Below are positions 42,956-56,456 of a stretch of 64,000 nt of DNA, piece by piece. The stretch comes from Anisus vortex. Lineage: Eukaryota > Mollusca > Gastropoda > Planorbidae. The DNA is taken from contig OX421502.1 in NCBI GenBank assembly GCA_949126835.1, positions 38,225,282 through 38,289,281 of the forward strand, in the 5' to 3' direction. Under the pieces are notes generated by a model. That model did not search any database, was not told the DNA's origin, and saw nothing but the letters and a program-made list of their open reading frames with translations. Position 1 is the first letter of the stretch. Each line of letters opens with the position of its first letter. Position numbers and translations under genes: made by a program.

Positions 42956-43949
42956 AGGAGAGAAAGGGAGGAGTGGCAAGCATAGGCTGGTACCATCTTC
43001 ACCGGACCAAAAAAAGCGAGACAAGAGAGCTTCCCGTAATTTACACACAGGAGGTTTGCAAGAAAAGCAGAATTAGCGTACCGGGGATTTATAATTTAGA
43101 GATGCGCGTGTTGGAAAAGGAAAAAAATCAGGTTCAGAGAAATTTTGCAATAAAATATCTAAATTTAAAAATTCCAAAACTTTTCCATGATCTAGTTATC
43201 AAATTGCATTTTTCCAAAACTTTTTCATACTGGAAATGGTCCTATCAATTTTCCAAAACTTTTCCAAAATTCCATGATCCGTACGAACCCTGTTACTAGG
43301 ATGGAAGTTTGGGCGAGAGAATAAGGATTCTTCAACCGAACCAAGAAGTAATTGTGATAAAACCACCCACCCTAGACAGCGAGAAGTAACAGTAAAAATA
43401 TGTATGTCAGTTTCATGTTTTTTAAGTAAGAAGTTTAATTACCGAAAGTTAATACACTCCCGTCTTATTGAATTTGAATTTGTTTATATGTGAAAAGAAT
43501 GCAGTAATTAACATCATAAAATGTTCTGTGCTTGTTCTAAAAAAATTAAGTATGTAAGATTCAATGTTGAGAAAATAATTATAAATTTAAAGTCTCCTTT
43601 GACACGAGACTGATAGCGAGGACAAATTTAATGTGTGTATATTAACTAATGAATGAGAAGAATACGACCAGTATCCACATAGCCTCATAGCGGCGGTCGT
43701 GTTGCAACGGAGCCGAACTTCTCTAGGCTCCGGCTAATATGTGGGCGTTGCCTAAGCAGCAAAGGTTAGAGGCCCTCAGTACGATTGGGTCCCTGTTTAC
43801 GGAGATATCTACATTGCAGTCTAGTATATAGATCAATGGCAGGGGCATAGGTCTTGTAAAAGAGACGTACTAAACACACTCCAAATTCTTGAATGAAAAG
43901 CACGATGCCGAAGAAATAATGACACTTAAACATAAAATCAGAACGCTAC

Positions 43950-44345
43950 TTCTTATCTTATATATTACAGACGCTCCTTCTATAAAGAAGATTATTGCGT
44001 CCTAGGACTCATCCGTGGTCCGAGTCTAGTCTTGTATCTTTATTAATGTTTTAAATGATGTAAAGTTACTGATTTTCCTGGTATGTTCATGCAACCCATT
44101 CCATGCCCGAATGCCAATCGGGAAGAAATAGTACTTATACGCATTTGTTCTCGCATTAGGAATAAAGAAAGTGTTTTGTCTTTATGTTTATCTTAGCATT
44201 GCAACGGGCTGTCATTGGGTTGTATTTCTAAGTTAGAATATAATTCCTTATGTATTATTACTACTTTACTCTTTGCCCTTCTGTCCTCTTGTGTTTCTAG
44301 GTTTAGTGATTTTACTAAAGGTGTTACTCTTGTCAGTTGTGAACA
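43950..44345 (-). pseudogene. LINE 3' end, second copy
   Basis: It is clearly similar to 4083-4520 along its length and in the same orientation, including the terminal hairpin and TATATAAGATA tail. It is interrupted by stops. Confidence 0.7.
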
Positions 44346-44679
44346 CTAGTGATGACGCAATGGTTGACAGAGATCTTCCTACAGAAGTATCGGGACATAC
44401 AAGTTCAGGTAAAACAAATCACCACGAAACAATCACATCACAGGTTGCCGGTATATTTTGTAAACCCCTGTCGTTTGAAACACACAACCTTAACCCATGG
44501 ACGTAAAACTGTCCGGGTAAAAAAAAAATCTCAGGTGACAAATGTCAACATTTAATGACGCGGCCCCATCTTGTTTCAAGCAACAGTTGTAGGGATTAAT
44601 GTATTGACTTACAAGAAAAGATGTTGATGATAAAGATAAAACACAAACTTGTAAAAAAAAAACTGTAGCGTTTTCACAA

Positions 44680-44914
44680 AAATGCCACGAAACCAAAGCC
44701 ACAGGGTCACAAAAATGCCACGAAACCAAAGCCACAGGGTCACAAAAATGCCACGAAACCAAAGCCACAGGGTCACAAAAATGCCACGAAACCAAAGCCA
44801 CAGGGTCACAAAAATGCCACGAAACCAAAGCCACAGGGTCACAAAAATGCCACGAAACCAAAGCCACAGGGTCACAAAAATGCCACGAAACCAAAAGCCA
44901 CAGGGTCACAAAAA
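44680..44914. repeat. 33-bp tandem array
   Basis: About 7 copies of a unit with AATGCCACGAAACCAAAGCC and ACAGGGTCACA. The unit is divisible by three, so frames stay open on both strands. Confidence 0.96.
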
Positions 44915-45159
44915 GAAGTAGATAAGTTATTATTATCGCGATGGATAAGCCGTAGAAATATATCAGTACAACTCGATATAGCGGACAATTTGTGATATTT
45001 GAGCCCAACGTTATAGCCAAAAAAAAATCCCTTCTGAATAGTTGTCAATAGTCTCTAACGATTTTTATAGAGTGGAAATTCATATGTGTTAGACTATTTT
45101 ATTTACAGGCTAGTATAGTTGGTTATAACCTTTAACTGCTACAGAAACGCAAACAAGGT

Positions 45160-45492
45160 TTTTACAGACATTTCGGTACTGGGAGAGGATGGACCTCCAG
45201 TCGATGGTGCCATGATGCCGGGAAGTGAACGCCAGGTCCTGGAAGCTGTCAGGCCTATGATAATCATCTCGACCAGGACCATAACCGCTATCAACCCCTC
45301 TCCCCTCCCCCAAGGGAAGAGGAAGAAGGGTGGTCAGCGCCGAGACCTGGATGCCGACGACAAGAGAACAGGTCACTCCTGGGGACAGTCAGTTGGAAAG
45401 ACTCGCTCAGGACGGGGATGGATGGTGAGCTCTTGTTGGCGACCTATGCCCGGAGAGGGGTAGCAAGCGTAAGTAAGTTAGTAAGTATAGGT
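45160..45492 (+). pseudogene. LINE 3' end of a second family with TAAG tail
   Basis: Plus-strand frames give a GPP, DGAMMPGSERQ-type segment. In a shifted frame, a QLERLAQDGDGW and LCPERGSKRK-type end corresponds to the DRxxWRxxVxALC end of LINE proteins. The tail is GTAAGTAAGTTAGTAAG. Frameshifted and truncated. Confidence 0.5.
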
Positions 45493-46260
45493 GAAAGAAA
45501 AATGGTAGGCCTATTGGGTCACAGAATAAATGCATCAAAATAACGGGCTCACAAACTAAAAACGTTTGAAAAATGCTGGTATAAACTATTTTTAACATTT
45601 ACAAATGTTATTAACAAAGAAACAACAAAACCAGGATTGCATAAAGAGATTCATTACTCAAATGTAGGTAAATGTTCATCCAACAAGTAAAACAGGGATA
45701 TGTCGTTAATTAAATGCAATGGACAGACTGACATTGTAATGACCTCAGACATATTGGAAACAGTGTTTCACAGGACACTCACTAGTCTATATTATAATAT
45801 ATATATATACGGTGAGCAATGCCAAGAGTGGTAATACCATGTGGAGGAGGTTCTCGATTTTCAATGACAGCCCTCGTCTCACGTCTCGGTGTGTGTGTTA
45901 AAAAAAAAGGAAGAGAGGAATAATCCCACACATTTTGAATGGTTTGTTAAAGCAATTCCCACCAGTTTTCGGTTTCAAACACAGAATTACTAAATATATC
46001 ATTGATCAGAAAATAGAACTATAACATCAGCAATAAAGGTAATAACAGAAGGCAAATGTAATAATGTTAGAAACCTAATGTAGAGTGAAAAGGTCATGCG
46101 CACCACGACAGACTCACCAGAATACGAGGCTTCAATGAGGATGAAAAAAATACCACTCTTTTTTTACTGGACAACTTTAAAAAAAAATGCAATCAACATG
46201 TGAGCGTTGTGAAAAAAATATGGAATTTACTTTTATATTATTGTGATTCGGTAATACTGT
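45493..46260. other. Intronic, no gene seen
   Basis: AT-rich with a short AT-dinucleotide run near 45795 and a TAGGCCTA at 45506. Confidence 0.6.
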
Positions 46261-46261
46261 A

Positions 46262-46827
46262 GAGCGATTGCAGTAGGCGTGGCTTAGGTTTTTTAGTGAC
46301 GTACTTGTGTAAATAGCAGCCATCTTTGCGATAATGACATTAATGACAAATAAACATTGTTCCTTACCATGTGTATTTTAAACCCAAAATATAAGGAATT
46401 AGTTTCCATAAATCTTTATATCTAACTGTGATACTAGTCCTTAGTAGTCCGTCCACGAAATTAACAAGATTTTAGGCTTTTTATAGTTGTTCAATAGCTC
46501 TTTTGAAACATTGTATATTTTGCTTTACTTTTAAATAGGCCTAGTAAGTTAAAATAGGCTAACTTTCGACAATCGGCATCTTCAATTAAATATTCGGCAC
46601 TTACGGAACCTTTTCCATTGATTTTTAATGGTTTAAATTTTAGCTTTAATATTAATTTACATCGCTTGACAGTGTTTTATATATGTTTTACGTTATATTG
46701 TTGAAATGATCACATTTAAAATAGGCATAAAACCTTCTTACGGTTATAGTAATACGGCTGCCATTTATCACCACTAGACAAAGTAAACAAAAAGCACGCG
46801 CTTTTTGTCACGTGATTGCAATCGCTC
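46262..46827. mobile_element. Mariner-type MITE, uninterrupted copy
   Basis: A 566-bp element with terminal inverted GAGCGATTGCA and TGCAATCGCTC. It has TA on its left and TG (perhaps a changed TA) on its right. The ends match the copy split by element 2. No coding sequence is seen. Confidence 0.6.
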
Positions 46828-49111
46828 TGTTGGAATATTTCTAGACTAGATATTAAATATTAAATAAACTTGCTTTGAAAAAACAAAAAAGTTAATGGCA
46901 TTAACAAATGTGCTCAAGTTATCGTTCTTACATTGACCGACCCCAACCACGTGGTTTGTTTGTTCAAATGTGCAACACAATAAGTTAAACATCAAGGCTT
47001 CCTTTTTTTTCAAACACTCATTGAGGGCGTCAAAAAAACACATACAAATGGCATGTGGGGGTGGGGGGAGGCAGGTATGCACGTCCATAAAGGTAGAGTA
47101 GGGCGTCATAGTGACTCTCTCAAAGACGCATTCAAACCAAGGAGCATTACTAATGCATTAATCTCTTCGTCATCGGGACACATAATTATCTCAGTAACCG
47201 TACGTTCTCATACAGCCAACCATCCCTAGCAGCACCATCCCTAGCAGCATCCTTGTTTGTGGATGGACAGTCTTCTTCTCAAGAAAATAAAACTACTGCA
47301 AGATCAAACTAGATTATTTAAATATATACTAACTGACGCACAGCTGCGTCACCGAGTACAATTAGATTTATACTAAACTAACGCACAGCTGCCACACCGA
47401 GTAAGCTTACAACTAGATTTATACTAACTGACGCACAGCTGCGTCAATTATTACATGAACTAGCCGTGATAGATATGTAAAATCAAGACAATAGTCCAAA
47501 ATCAGGCCCATAATTCCCGTTGAATTACTAATAAGGTAAGAGTCATAATAAAAAACAATACAAATTCATAAAAAAATGTTGTTGTTTTCTTGCTCTAAAT
47601 TGAAGCTATGCGCAAAGTTCACAAGGACATTCTTCAAATTGTTTCGATACATCGTAAGAAGCCCGAATGCGCATTTTTTGTCAGCATACTAACTTACACG
47701 TTCACGCTTGCTTAGACTGTTTGAGAATACCTGGTCTACTTGTTTCAGAGACAAGAGAGAGAGAGACAAGCGAGAGAGAGAACAAAAATTCAACTTCAAC
47801 ACTCTCAATGTTCAAAAGTGTAATACATATTCTTTAAAGTCATTTTCTTTTTTAAATTATTATTTATTTATTTAATTAATTATTATTTAATCAAAGTAAC
47901 TCTGTGTTAGCAAACACAAACGTCACATTCAAACACACAAAAATCACTCTTTAATATGGCGTAAGGTAAAAGCAATTAACTTAAAGTTAACCCGGCACCA
48001 TAACAATTCACTATAAAACGCTAGCTGCATATTGTTAAACTATAATTTATTTTTGAAGAATATAATTGCCCCCTCCCCCTTTTTCCCCCATACCCCCCCC
48101 CCCCCATATTTTCCACAATGACGACTACGTGATAAAGAAAAATAAATAAGTGTCGAGTGTGCCTTTACATCTACAAGTTGATAAATACACTAAGAAAATA
48201 TTTTTAAAAAAACGGCTTCCTTTACAAACGTAAATAGATTCTATAAATAAGTAACTTTTGTTATAGTTATACTCCTGGTCTATTGTCAGAATACGTCTGG
48301 GTGAAAACTGGGTCAAGTGTCGTCATACCGTCACGAAACATTGTTGATCACAAAGAAACATTCACATGACTTTCACAAATAAAATAAAAAAATGTAATGA
48401 TAAAATATATATATAGAAAATATAATATAGTTCTAGATATCGGTAAGCTTGAAGGTTTCAAACACGATTCGCTCGACCTAGCCTCGCTCTGTGATCACCA
48501 TATCAACCTATAGTAATGTGAAGCGGAAAATAATCATATTATTATTGGTTAGAGAAAGTTTTAACTTAATTAATTTCCTTCCATTGACGCTAAAGTGATT
48601 CGGGGGGGGGGGGGGGGGGGAATAACTCGTTAGCTTTTTTTCCCCCATTATATATTGTATTGAATGGGGGAAAACACGTGGCCGATGGGAATTACCCCAG
48701 CGCCACTTTACTCGTTTAATTTTAACCGATCTCCGACACAATCCTTTTATATATATATTAAATATATGTATTATTCCTCCATTTTTGAAGCTACACGTTT
48801 ATAAACTCCTAATAATTTCACACCTGTTTAACAACAACACAACAAAAAATTTCTTTGCAGATCTATGACTAGCCCCGCTTCACCCCCCGCTTCACCCTTT
48901 AAAGTGTATTGATGTATATAAATCTACTGAAATAAAATAGATGAAGCTGTATAGAAAATCCAATTCTGAATAGCTTTCAACATGTTGTTTTTTTAATGAA
49001 TAGCTTGTTGTGTATAGGTTACAGAATTAGTTCAGAACTGTGAATTAGCTCAAAACTGCGTCTTGATCTACCAGTTGACGAATCGGATCAGAACTAACGT
49101 ATCTTGCTATT
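46828..49111. other. Intronic; short repeats only
   Basis: At 47325-47460 a segment containing GACGCACAGCTGCGTCA recurs about three times. A C-rich stretch lies near 48066-48108 and a G19 run at 48602-48620. No gene seen. Confidence 0.6.
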
Positions 49112-49310
49112 ATATTGCAGACGCTCCTTCTATAAAGAAGACTATTGTTTGCTACGGTTATCCGTGGTTCCTAGTTCATAGCCTTGCATTTAAAAAAAAA
49201 ATAATGTTAAGATATTAGTTTTTCTGGTTTGTTCCGGCAACCCATTCCTTACCCAGATGCCAATCTGGAATAAAAAAATAACGTAGATATATATGCATTT
49301 GTTTCTTATT
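49112..49310 (-). pseudogene. LINE 3' end, third copy, shorter
   Basis: It contains the terminal hairpin region (GACGCTCCTTCTATAAAGAAG on the plus strand, in two parts) and the ACCCATTCCTTACCCAGATG segment equivalent to FFPxxIxxW coding. Confidence 0.6.
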
Positions 49311-49590
49311 TTTCGATAACTTTAAGAATTTGTTCAAAACTGTGTATTTAACAAACCAATGTAAGAATTTGCTTAGAATTGTGTATTTGACACACCAATG
49401 TAACAATTTGCTAAGAACATGCATTTGTAAGAATTTGTTCAAAACTGTGTATTTGACTAACCAATGTAAGAATTTGTTCAGAACTGTGTTTTTAACATAC
49501 CAGTGTTAAAATGTATTCAGAGTTGTGTTTTTAACATACCAGTGTAAGTGTAAGTGTAAGAATGTGTTCAGAATTGTGTGCTGACACGGG
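49311..49590. repeat. Degenerate tandem repeat of about 50 bp
   Basis: About five diverged copies of AATTTGTTCAAAACTGTG and ACCAATGTAAG. Confidence 0.75.
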
Positions 49591-52369
49591 TTATCGAATT
49601 CGGAAAGATTCGTCTGACTAAACTGACCACGTCATAGTTTGCACGCAGAAAAAACAAAACAAATTGGACAAAACGCCCAACAAATAATAATTCAATCACC
49701 GAGCCAAGTCATATTCACTATTCACAGTTCTACCCCTGCGACGGCATAGCATATATCACACTGATTGAATCGAACTCATTCACCTTCTCAACAGGTAAAC
49801 GGGTAAACAAAACTACTTCTTAACAGCATAAAGGTGTGTTTAGCAACCAACGCACTTAATGCTCGGGACATGCTCATTTTTTTTTAAATAAAATCTTCTA
49901 TACATCTGATAGACTTCAATTAACGTGATGAAACTAAAAACATTTTTTTCTTAGATTAGTTTTTGTCTTTACACTCTGTAACTATTTCCCAGTGTGTTGT
50001 ATTGTGGTCAGTGGTTCTATTGACGGGGACTTGTGTTCACCGAAGGTCAATTCCTAAGTGTCTCTCTTGGAACCATTGGGGTCTCCGTGAGATGTTTTTT
50101 TCTCTTCATGAGAATTCTTCGAAAGATCTAGAACATATCTTATTAAGATTGATGAAATGGTACACAGTGGAACTTGAGATGTTTCACAGTGTCTCTAAGC
50201 TGTTTTAGAAGTTCTTAACATCTTTTGAATGGCTCCCCGAGACTATTGGGACGTGTTATATGGGGTCGGCAACCTATGGAACGCGTGCCAGACTAAGAAT
50301 TTTAAATGGCACGCGGAAGACCCACAAAAAGGCGAATCAAGTCTCTTTACAAGAAACGGAGAGCTAGAGCAGGATGAAGTTTAGTCTGTTGGCACGCTGA
50401 AGGAATTAGCATCGTGGTATACATGGTTAAAGAAAAAAACAAGCCATAACATAAGCGATAAACATTTCAATGTAGTAACACTAGAAAATGTTTTTAAGTA
50501 GTATTCCACTGAAGACTACAAACTATTCAAATTTTGTGGGACAAGACTAAATTGTGGCTTAAATTGGTAAAAAAGATACGCCTGAATGTATAAATGTATA
50601 TATTAGTTTTTATTATTAGACTGGATATCTCTTAACAAATGTTCAATTTTTTTTTGCATTTGTAAAATGTTTAATGTTTTATGATCCTCTGATTATTTGA
50701 CATGCTGTATAAATACACGTACAACTTTACATTTGTTGCAAGCTATCCAGTCAGTTTATCCGAAGCGCGTCATAAATAATAATATCTCAATTTTGATTAA
50801 TCTACTACATTTTGAATAATTTTTTTTCAAAATGCTTTTAATCCTTTAGACTCATGGTTGTGAAGGGTGTATTGGTGTATTGCTTTCACGTTGTGAGGGA
50901 TTGTATTGGTGTATTGCTATCACATTGTGAGGGTGTATTTGTGTATTGCTTTCACAGTTGGTGAATGAATGTCGTTGCTACTAAGATTTGGATTAAGTAG
51001 CTGTTGATTGTCACAGTTGGATTCTTTATCAACACCCAAAGAAGAGATGGTGACACTAAGCCGATACATCTACATGTAGAATGAAAACTAAACACAACTC
51101 AATGAGAAATTGTTGTTTGCTTTGTATTCCCTTCTTCTTCTTCTTGTTGTTTTTGTTGCAATCTCACCAAATCAAAGTAAAATATCTTTCAGTCATTTAA
51201 CTATGCTTTAGACTTTAGGGCACTTTAAGAGCGAGTCTCACTCGACGGCAATCTCGTTATTTGCAAACGAATTAAAGTAACTTTTTAAATTCTTTGGCTA
51301 GCCTCTAAACTCCGATGTCACACACAAGACTTTCCCGTCTAATTCTCTACTGTCTCATTTCACTAAGTCAATCTTAAACAGCGGGCACCCACTCTGTCCA
51401 TTGATACATTGTGACCGATCAAATGTTCAACTTTTAAAAAAGTGACCTATAATTGATTAATATTGATGACCGAATTCAGCCTTTCAGTTTAGATATCTAA
51501 ATGTGTCTCAATCACGTATTAATATACCAGATTATGATTAGCTATTCAATTATATAGTCTATATTCCTATTTATGATTTTCGTGATTCTTTTTTTAAAAG
51601 CTATTCATTCAGACATTACAATGTAAGTTTTATAATGTGCACAGCTGGACTTTGAACAGTTAAATAACAGTTAAATGAAATACATTTCTAACAGTTAAAT
51701 GAAATACATTTCTAACAGTTAAATGAAATACTTCTAACAGTTAAATGAAATACATTTCTAACAGTTAAATAAAATACATTTATACAAGCTAGTACAAATA
51801 AACAACAGCGCAAACATATTTCTTCTTCTCACACTCTTAGAGTTCAATATATATACATGAACCGCTACAGTCTATATGTACATATAGTGTATATGTACAT
51901 ATAGTGTATATGTACAACAGTGTATATGTACATATAGTGTCGATACAATACTGTTTACCGTTGATCCGCTTTTTTTTTCAATACCACATACTATTTAAAA
52001 AAAAATTCTCAAGCGATTCGCTCTATTGATAACATAAACCAAGTGTTTATGATCAAACAATTCCTTGCACAAACCCCCGTAGCCGATACATTTTCCCACG
52101 GTTCATTGACGTCGTGAAAGGCGGAACCAGTTTCAAGGTGTCGCCCTCACCCCACTTAGATTCAAAGACTTCTCACAGATTTTTGGTGTAGCAATATATT
52201 CAGTTAAACCGTCGGTAAATGAAATCAGGCAGGAAGAATTCAAGAGAGATCAGCTTCGAGACAAAATCGTGTGGATAAATTAACTGCTGACAGTTGTATT
52301 ATTTCATCAACAAGCATTAAACAGATATTTCTGTAGTCTTCAAAGCTGGCTCACTCTGTCTGGATTCCC
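49591..52369. other. Intronic; small arrays
   Basis: Besides the MITE at 50263, this holds three GGTGTATTGCTTTCAC-type repeats (50855-50960), a 24-bp repeat with TAACAGTTAAATGAAATACA (51655-51785) and TATATGTACATATAGTG repeats (51868-51942). No gene seen. Confidence 0.65.
50263..50420. mobile_element. hAT-like MITE, related to 40012-40210
   Basis: It begins GGGGTCGGCAACC and contains GGCACGCGGAAGACCCAC and TTGGCACGCTGAA, matching the 40012 copy in opposite orientation internally. The right terminus is not recognisable, so it is probably truncated. Confidence 0.55.
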
Positions 52370-52890
52370 TCTCTATATAGTTCAGTTCTTTCTCCCTATC
52401 TGATTCCCTCTCACTATCTGGCTCCTTCTCTCTATCTTGCTCCCTCTCTATGTGGCTCCCTTTCTCTCTCATCTAGCTCTCTGGCTCTCTATCTTACTCC
52501 CTCACTATTTGACTCCTTTCTCTTTCTCTCTCTAACTCCCTCTCCTTATCTGGCTCCATCTCTCTATCTTACTCCCTCACTTTTTGACTCCTTTCTCTTT
52601 CTCTCTCTCTAGCTAACTCCCTCTCCTTATCTGGCTCCATCTCTCCATCTCTCTATCTTACTCCCTCACTATTTGACTCCTTTCTCTTTCTCTCTCTCTA
52701 TCTAACTCCCTCTCCTTATCTGGCTCCATCTCTCTATCTTACTCCCTCTCTATGTGGCTCCCTTTCTCTCTCATCAAGCTCTCTGGCTCTCTATCTTACT
52801 CCCTCTCTATATCTGGCTCCCTTTCTCTCTCTCTCTATCTGGCCCTCAGCCCTCTCTATCTGGCTCCATGGCTATAGCTGGCTCCCTCTG
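52370..52890. repeat. CT-rich degenerate array
   Basis: Repeats of CTCTATCTGGCTCCCT and CTATCTTACTCCCTCACT, polypyrimidine on the plus strand and purine-rich on the host-gene strand. Confidence 0.9.
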
Positions 52891-53076
52891 TCATGAAAGG
52901 CCTAAACCCAAAAGTGTACGATACAATTACGCGAAAAGCCTCAACCCAAAAATAGTATGGAAAAGTTCTTGAAAACCTTAAACCCTAAATTGATTGTCAA
53001 AACCAAAACTACGTTAAAACGTTAAACCCTCTATTTTGTATTTTGAAAATCTCAAAAGAGTTCAAGCAAAGTGTTA

Positions 53077-53442
53077 AATAAACTCGCACACAATAAAGTA
53101 CATGCAAGATTCTATAAACTCGCACACAATAAAGTACATGCAAGATTCTATAAACTCGCACACAATAAAGTACATGCAAGATTCTATAAACTCGCACACA
53201 ATAAAGTACATGCAAGATTCTATAAACTCGCACACAATAAAGTACATGCAAGATTCTATAAACTCGCACACAATAAAGTACATGCAAGATTCTATAAACT
53301 CGCACACAATAAAGTACATGCAAGATTCTATAAACTCGCACACAATAAAGTACATGCAAGATTCTATAAACTCGCACACAATAAAGTACATGCAAGATTC
53401 TATAAACTCGCACACAATAAAGTACATGCAAGATTCTATTAC
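53077..53442. repeat. 36-bp tandem array
   Basis: About 10 near-identical units with AAACTCGCACACAATAAAGT and ACATGCAAGATTCTAT. Open in several frames on both strands because the unit is a multiple of three. Confidence 0.97.
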
Positions 53443-54149
53443 AGTTTTCTATTGTACCGGAATCCAAAAGTTTCCGAGTTAATAAAGCTGGCAGTTTAAG
53501 CAGTTTAAAACACAATAACAAATGGCTGAATAGTGGGCGTGTACACACGATAAAGTGGGAAAGGGGGGGGGGGGGGGTGGGGGAAGGGGGCAAGTATGGG
53601 TGCAATCAAATAGGGCGTAATGCAAATATCGCGGGTGTATTGGAAATTAGGTCACGGGGTATACAAGAGGCGCAGTGAAGTAAAACTAGATTAGAAGAGA
53701 AAGGGGTAGGGGAGGGGACGGGGGAGTCAACAGATTTTGGCAAGTTATTAAAAGTCTATTTATCTGAAGAACATTTTTTTTTTAAAGCCATTCAGAAAAA
53801 TAGAAATATTGAGGACAGGTAAAAGTTCGGTTCTATACATTTGAAAATGAAAAAAATTCACAGGTGTCACAGTTGTCACACTTATTTTAATGAAGCGAAA
53901 ATGTTGCACCAATTATAAACACTCTATTGCACACTTTTTATTGGACACTACTAATGCCAATATGTACATTTCTTTAAATCAAACAGCGGATGCCATTTAT
54001 TTTTAATAAAAAGTTGGACGCCATGGCCTCGAAGTAGACAGATTTAAACGCGTTGGTCAGAATTCATTCATGCGGAAACATTCGTCAAAGCCCATGCGTT
54101 TACACCTCCCCAAATTTCACAGTTTTACACTCTAATAATCAAGATGAAT
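53443..54149. other. Intronic, G-rich then AT-rich
   Basis: A G15 run at 53563-53577 and further G-rich stretches to 53730; nothing coding. Confidence 0.6.
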
Positions 54150-54410
54150 GGGGCACGGAAGCCGACAGCGCGTTCGACTGGCCATCCGAAGATCCTGGGT
54201 TCGAATCCCGATGGAGGTTAGGATTTTTTCTTCTCAGGACTTGAGGGTGTCCCTGAGTCTTCCCAGCTCTGGTGGGTACCTGGACATTAGTTGGAGTAAA
54301 GTAAAGACGACTGGGCATTGTGCTGGCCACACATCCCCTAGTATGCCTTGGTCACAGAAACTGATGAACGCTGCTTCACTAGCCCTATGATCAGTTTGGT
54401 CCGAGCGTAG
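54150..54410 (+). mobile_element. tRNA-derived SINE, near full length
   Basis: The tRNA-like head has GCCGACAGCGCGTTCGACT and the B box GGTTCGAATCCC. A linker follows, then a domain shared by all SINE copies here (GACATTAGTTGG, GTGCTGGCCACACA, AGTATGCC, CAGAAACTGATGAACGCTGC, TTTGGTCCGA). It ends before a T-rich tract. tRNA SINEs with a conserved central/3' domain are known in gastropods; I cannot name this family. Confidence 0.75.
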
Positions 54411-54829
54411 CCTACTTGACTTTTTTTTTTTTAATCAGGATAAAGGTTTTGCGATACAATGTGTTTTGATTACCCGGAAAGGATGGATGGTTTAGTTTTA
54501 AAATACAAAGATGATATTGCTTTGTGAACTATGAACTCGTAAATATTATTTCATTTTAAAAACTCTGCCCTGATTCTTTTCACTAAACATTGTATCGAGA
54601 GATTAAAAAAAACAACACACACACAGCTCAAAACCCTTTCATTGAAAATTGTCTCGTTGCTTAGCTCATGGGTAAAGGGAACTAACTGTGGATTATTTAT
54701 AATTTGTTTTGTTACCGCCCGTAGAAATATTACGTCATACGGAGTGAGCAATATCTTTGTGAAATGTTTTACAAAAAATACCGCGAATTTTTATTCAATA
54801 CGAATATCTGCCAGTGTTAGAGTATTTTA

Positions 54830-54975
54830 TGATGCCGGTTGGTCCTGCCGGTTGGTCCTGCCGTTAGTTCACCGGACTGTTAACAAATCGGCCCCAGTGT
54901 TCTAGCCCTAACGCTTTACCAATCCCTGCCGCCCTGAAGGAGTTTTGGGCCTTTTCGACGTAATAATCTTTTAAA
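54830..54975 (+). repeat. Dispersed repeat sharing the LINE 3' hairpin (copy 2)
   Basis: TAGTTCACCGGACTG, AACAAATCGGCCCCAG, GCCGCCCTGAAGGAG, TTTTGGGCC and GACGTAATAATCTT. The 13-bp GCCGGTTGGTCCT is doubled at its start. Confidence 0.6.
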
Positions 54976-55822
54976 GCTCACCGAGCAAGCTAAATTTAAT
55001 AGCATGGATAGAAGCACTATATAAATAACCATTATTATTATATATAATTTTTATGAACTTGTAGGCTAATGTATTCGATGTGTCAATATATAGACTAACA
55101 TATAAAAACTGTCCGAACACACAAGTAAGATTTAGGCCTACTTATCGACAATTAACGAAAATCTAAGATGCTTACACTTTAGTAAGTCAAAAACGTTTTT
55201 TTTAACATATAAATGAATCAATTTTAAATTTTTTAAGTGAAAATATTCACTAAACAAGGTATTCTCTCCGATACCAAAACACATTTGAAATGCCAAATTA
55301 CCCATTAATCCTTACGTTTTCCGAATCGATCACTGGGGGAAGGGGAGGGGGACATCCCGTATACCAGTCATGTCAAACTAAAAAAGCACCATGGGCCGCT
55401 TAAGATACTTTGAGTATACCGGCGGGCCACACCAACAAATCTGAGAAACACTGTAATCTTATTGAATTATATTTAATTAATTTGCACGCCTGCTACAACG
55501 GCTTTATTAAGCTAACGCCCCACAACGACAAATATAACAATTGTAATCCAACATTTATTTAAGAACATTCAATCATTTTTACACTTTAATCAGTGTTTTG
55601 TCCTGAGGTTTGAAATCCACCTTTTCATGACAATTTTTCGTATATCTGGCTGAAATGTATTTGCAGTTCCGACCTTCATCGGGGTTGACAAGTGTTCATC
55701 GGTTAGCCTTGTTCTCTGAGAAGTTTTTGTTAATTTCATGAAGGAAAATAACTTTTAACACATAGGCGGAACCGAACATTGCAATAATACTAGTTGAAAA
55801 CTTTTTGAAGTTTGTAAACTTT

Positions 55823-56311
55823 TCAGGAAGGTATGAATAGAAGCCAGGTATCCCTATGCTTTGCTTTGAGTGTAGAATCAGACTGCATTTCTAATAGCTC
55901 CATCTGTAAGTTTTTTCTCTGCTTTGACAACATCAAAGTAGAATGGTACCGAGAATAATGCAAAATGGTATTCAAAAGATGAGAAAATCTTTCCTGGAAC
56001 TCTTTTGAAAATAACTCTATGTGACTCTCATATTTAGCAAAGGTAAGTACGGATTCGGCATTTGCCTGGTTTTTTAGTTCTTTGAAATTAGAAAAATGAA
56101 CCAAATTTTCACGGGACAACTGTGGCTTCCAAAATCTTGGTTTTGTAATGAAACACTTGATGTCGTCGTACAACTGAGTGATGGGTTTGTTTTTGCCTTG
56201 TAATTTCAAATAAAGATCACTTAAATGTGCAGTAATGTCCACAGCAGACCCTAGATCCTGGATCCAACTTTCATCTTTTATTTCATCTGTGTTTTTACCT
56301 TTCATCTCCAA
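55823..56311 (-). pseudogene. hAT transposase C-terminal fragment
   Basis: An open frame of 162 codons. It includes WIQDLGSAVDITAHLSDLYL, LQGKNKPITQLYDDIKCF and FWKPQL, the pattern of the transposase C-terminal part in hAT elements related to domesticated ZBED5/GTF2IRD2-type genes. The BED zinc finger and the first part of the catalytic domain are missing, and flanking related sequence is broken by stops. It is a decayed copy with no sign of host use. Confidence 0.75.
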
Positions 56312-56456
56312 AAAAAAAAAGTACTTTCTGGTCTCAGCAAATAAAATCTTTTCAGCACTTCAATGTTGCCTACTTTCATAGATAGAATACCCTTACTAGC
56401 TTTAAAATAGCCGTATAGTTTTCTTATACGTGGCATCAAGGCCAGATTTCTGTTTT

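Larger units (their letters stand above)
41044..43294. mobile_element. Putative composite hAT-like element
   Basis: CAGGGTTCCCAC at the left and GTACGAACCCTG at the right form short inverted ends, flanked by TTACTA on both sides (hAT would give 8 bp). Both ends carry repeats of TTCCAAAACTTTTCCATGA. The 2.2-kb interior holds a Helitron-like element, a TAGGCCTA cluster and a 60-bp A-tract, so it is composite or the pairing is accidental. Confidence 0.35.

Noticed and set aside
53071..53605. Long overlapping open frames on both strands
   Set aside because: They come from a 36-bp tandem repeat without stops; no start context or domain.
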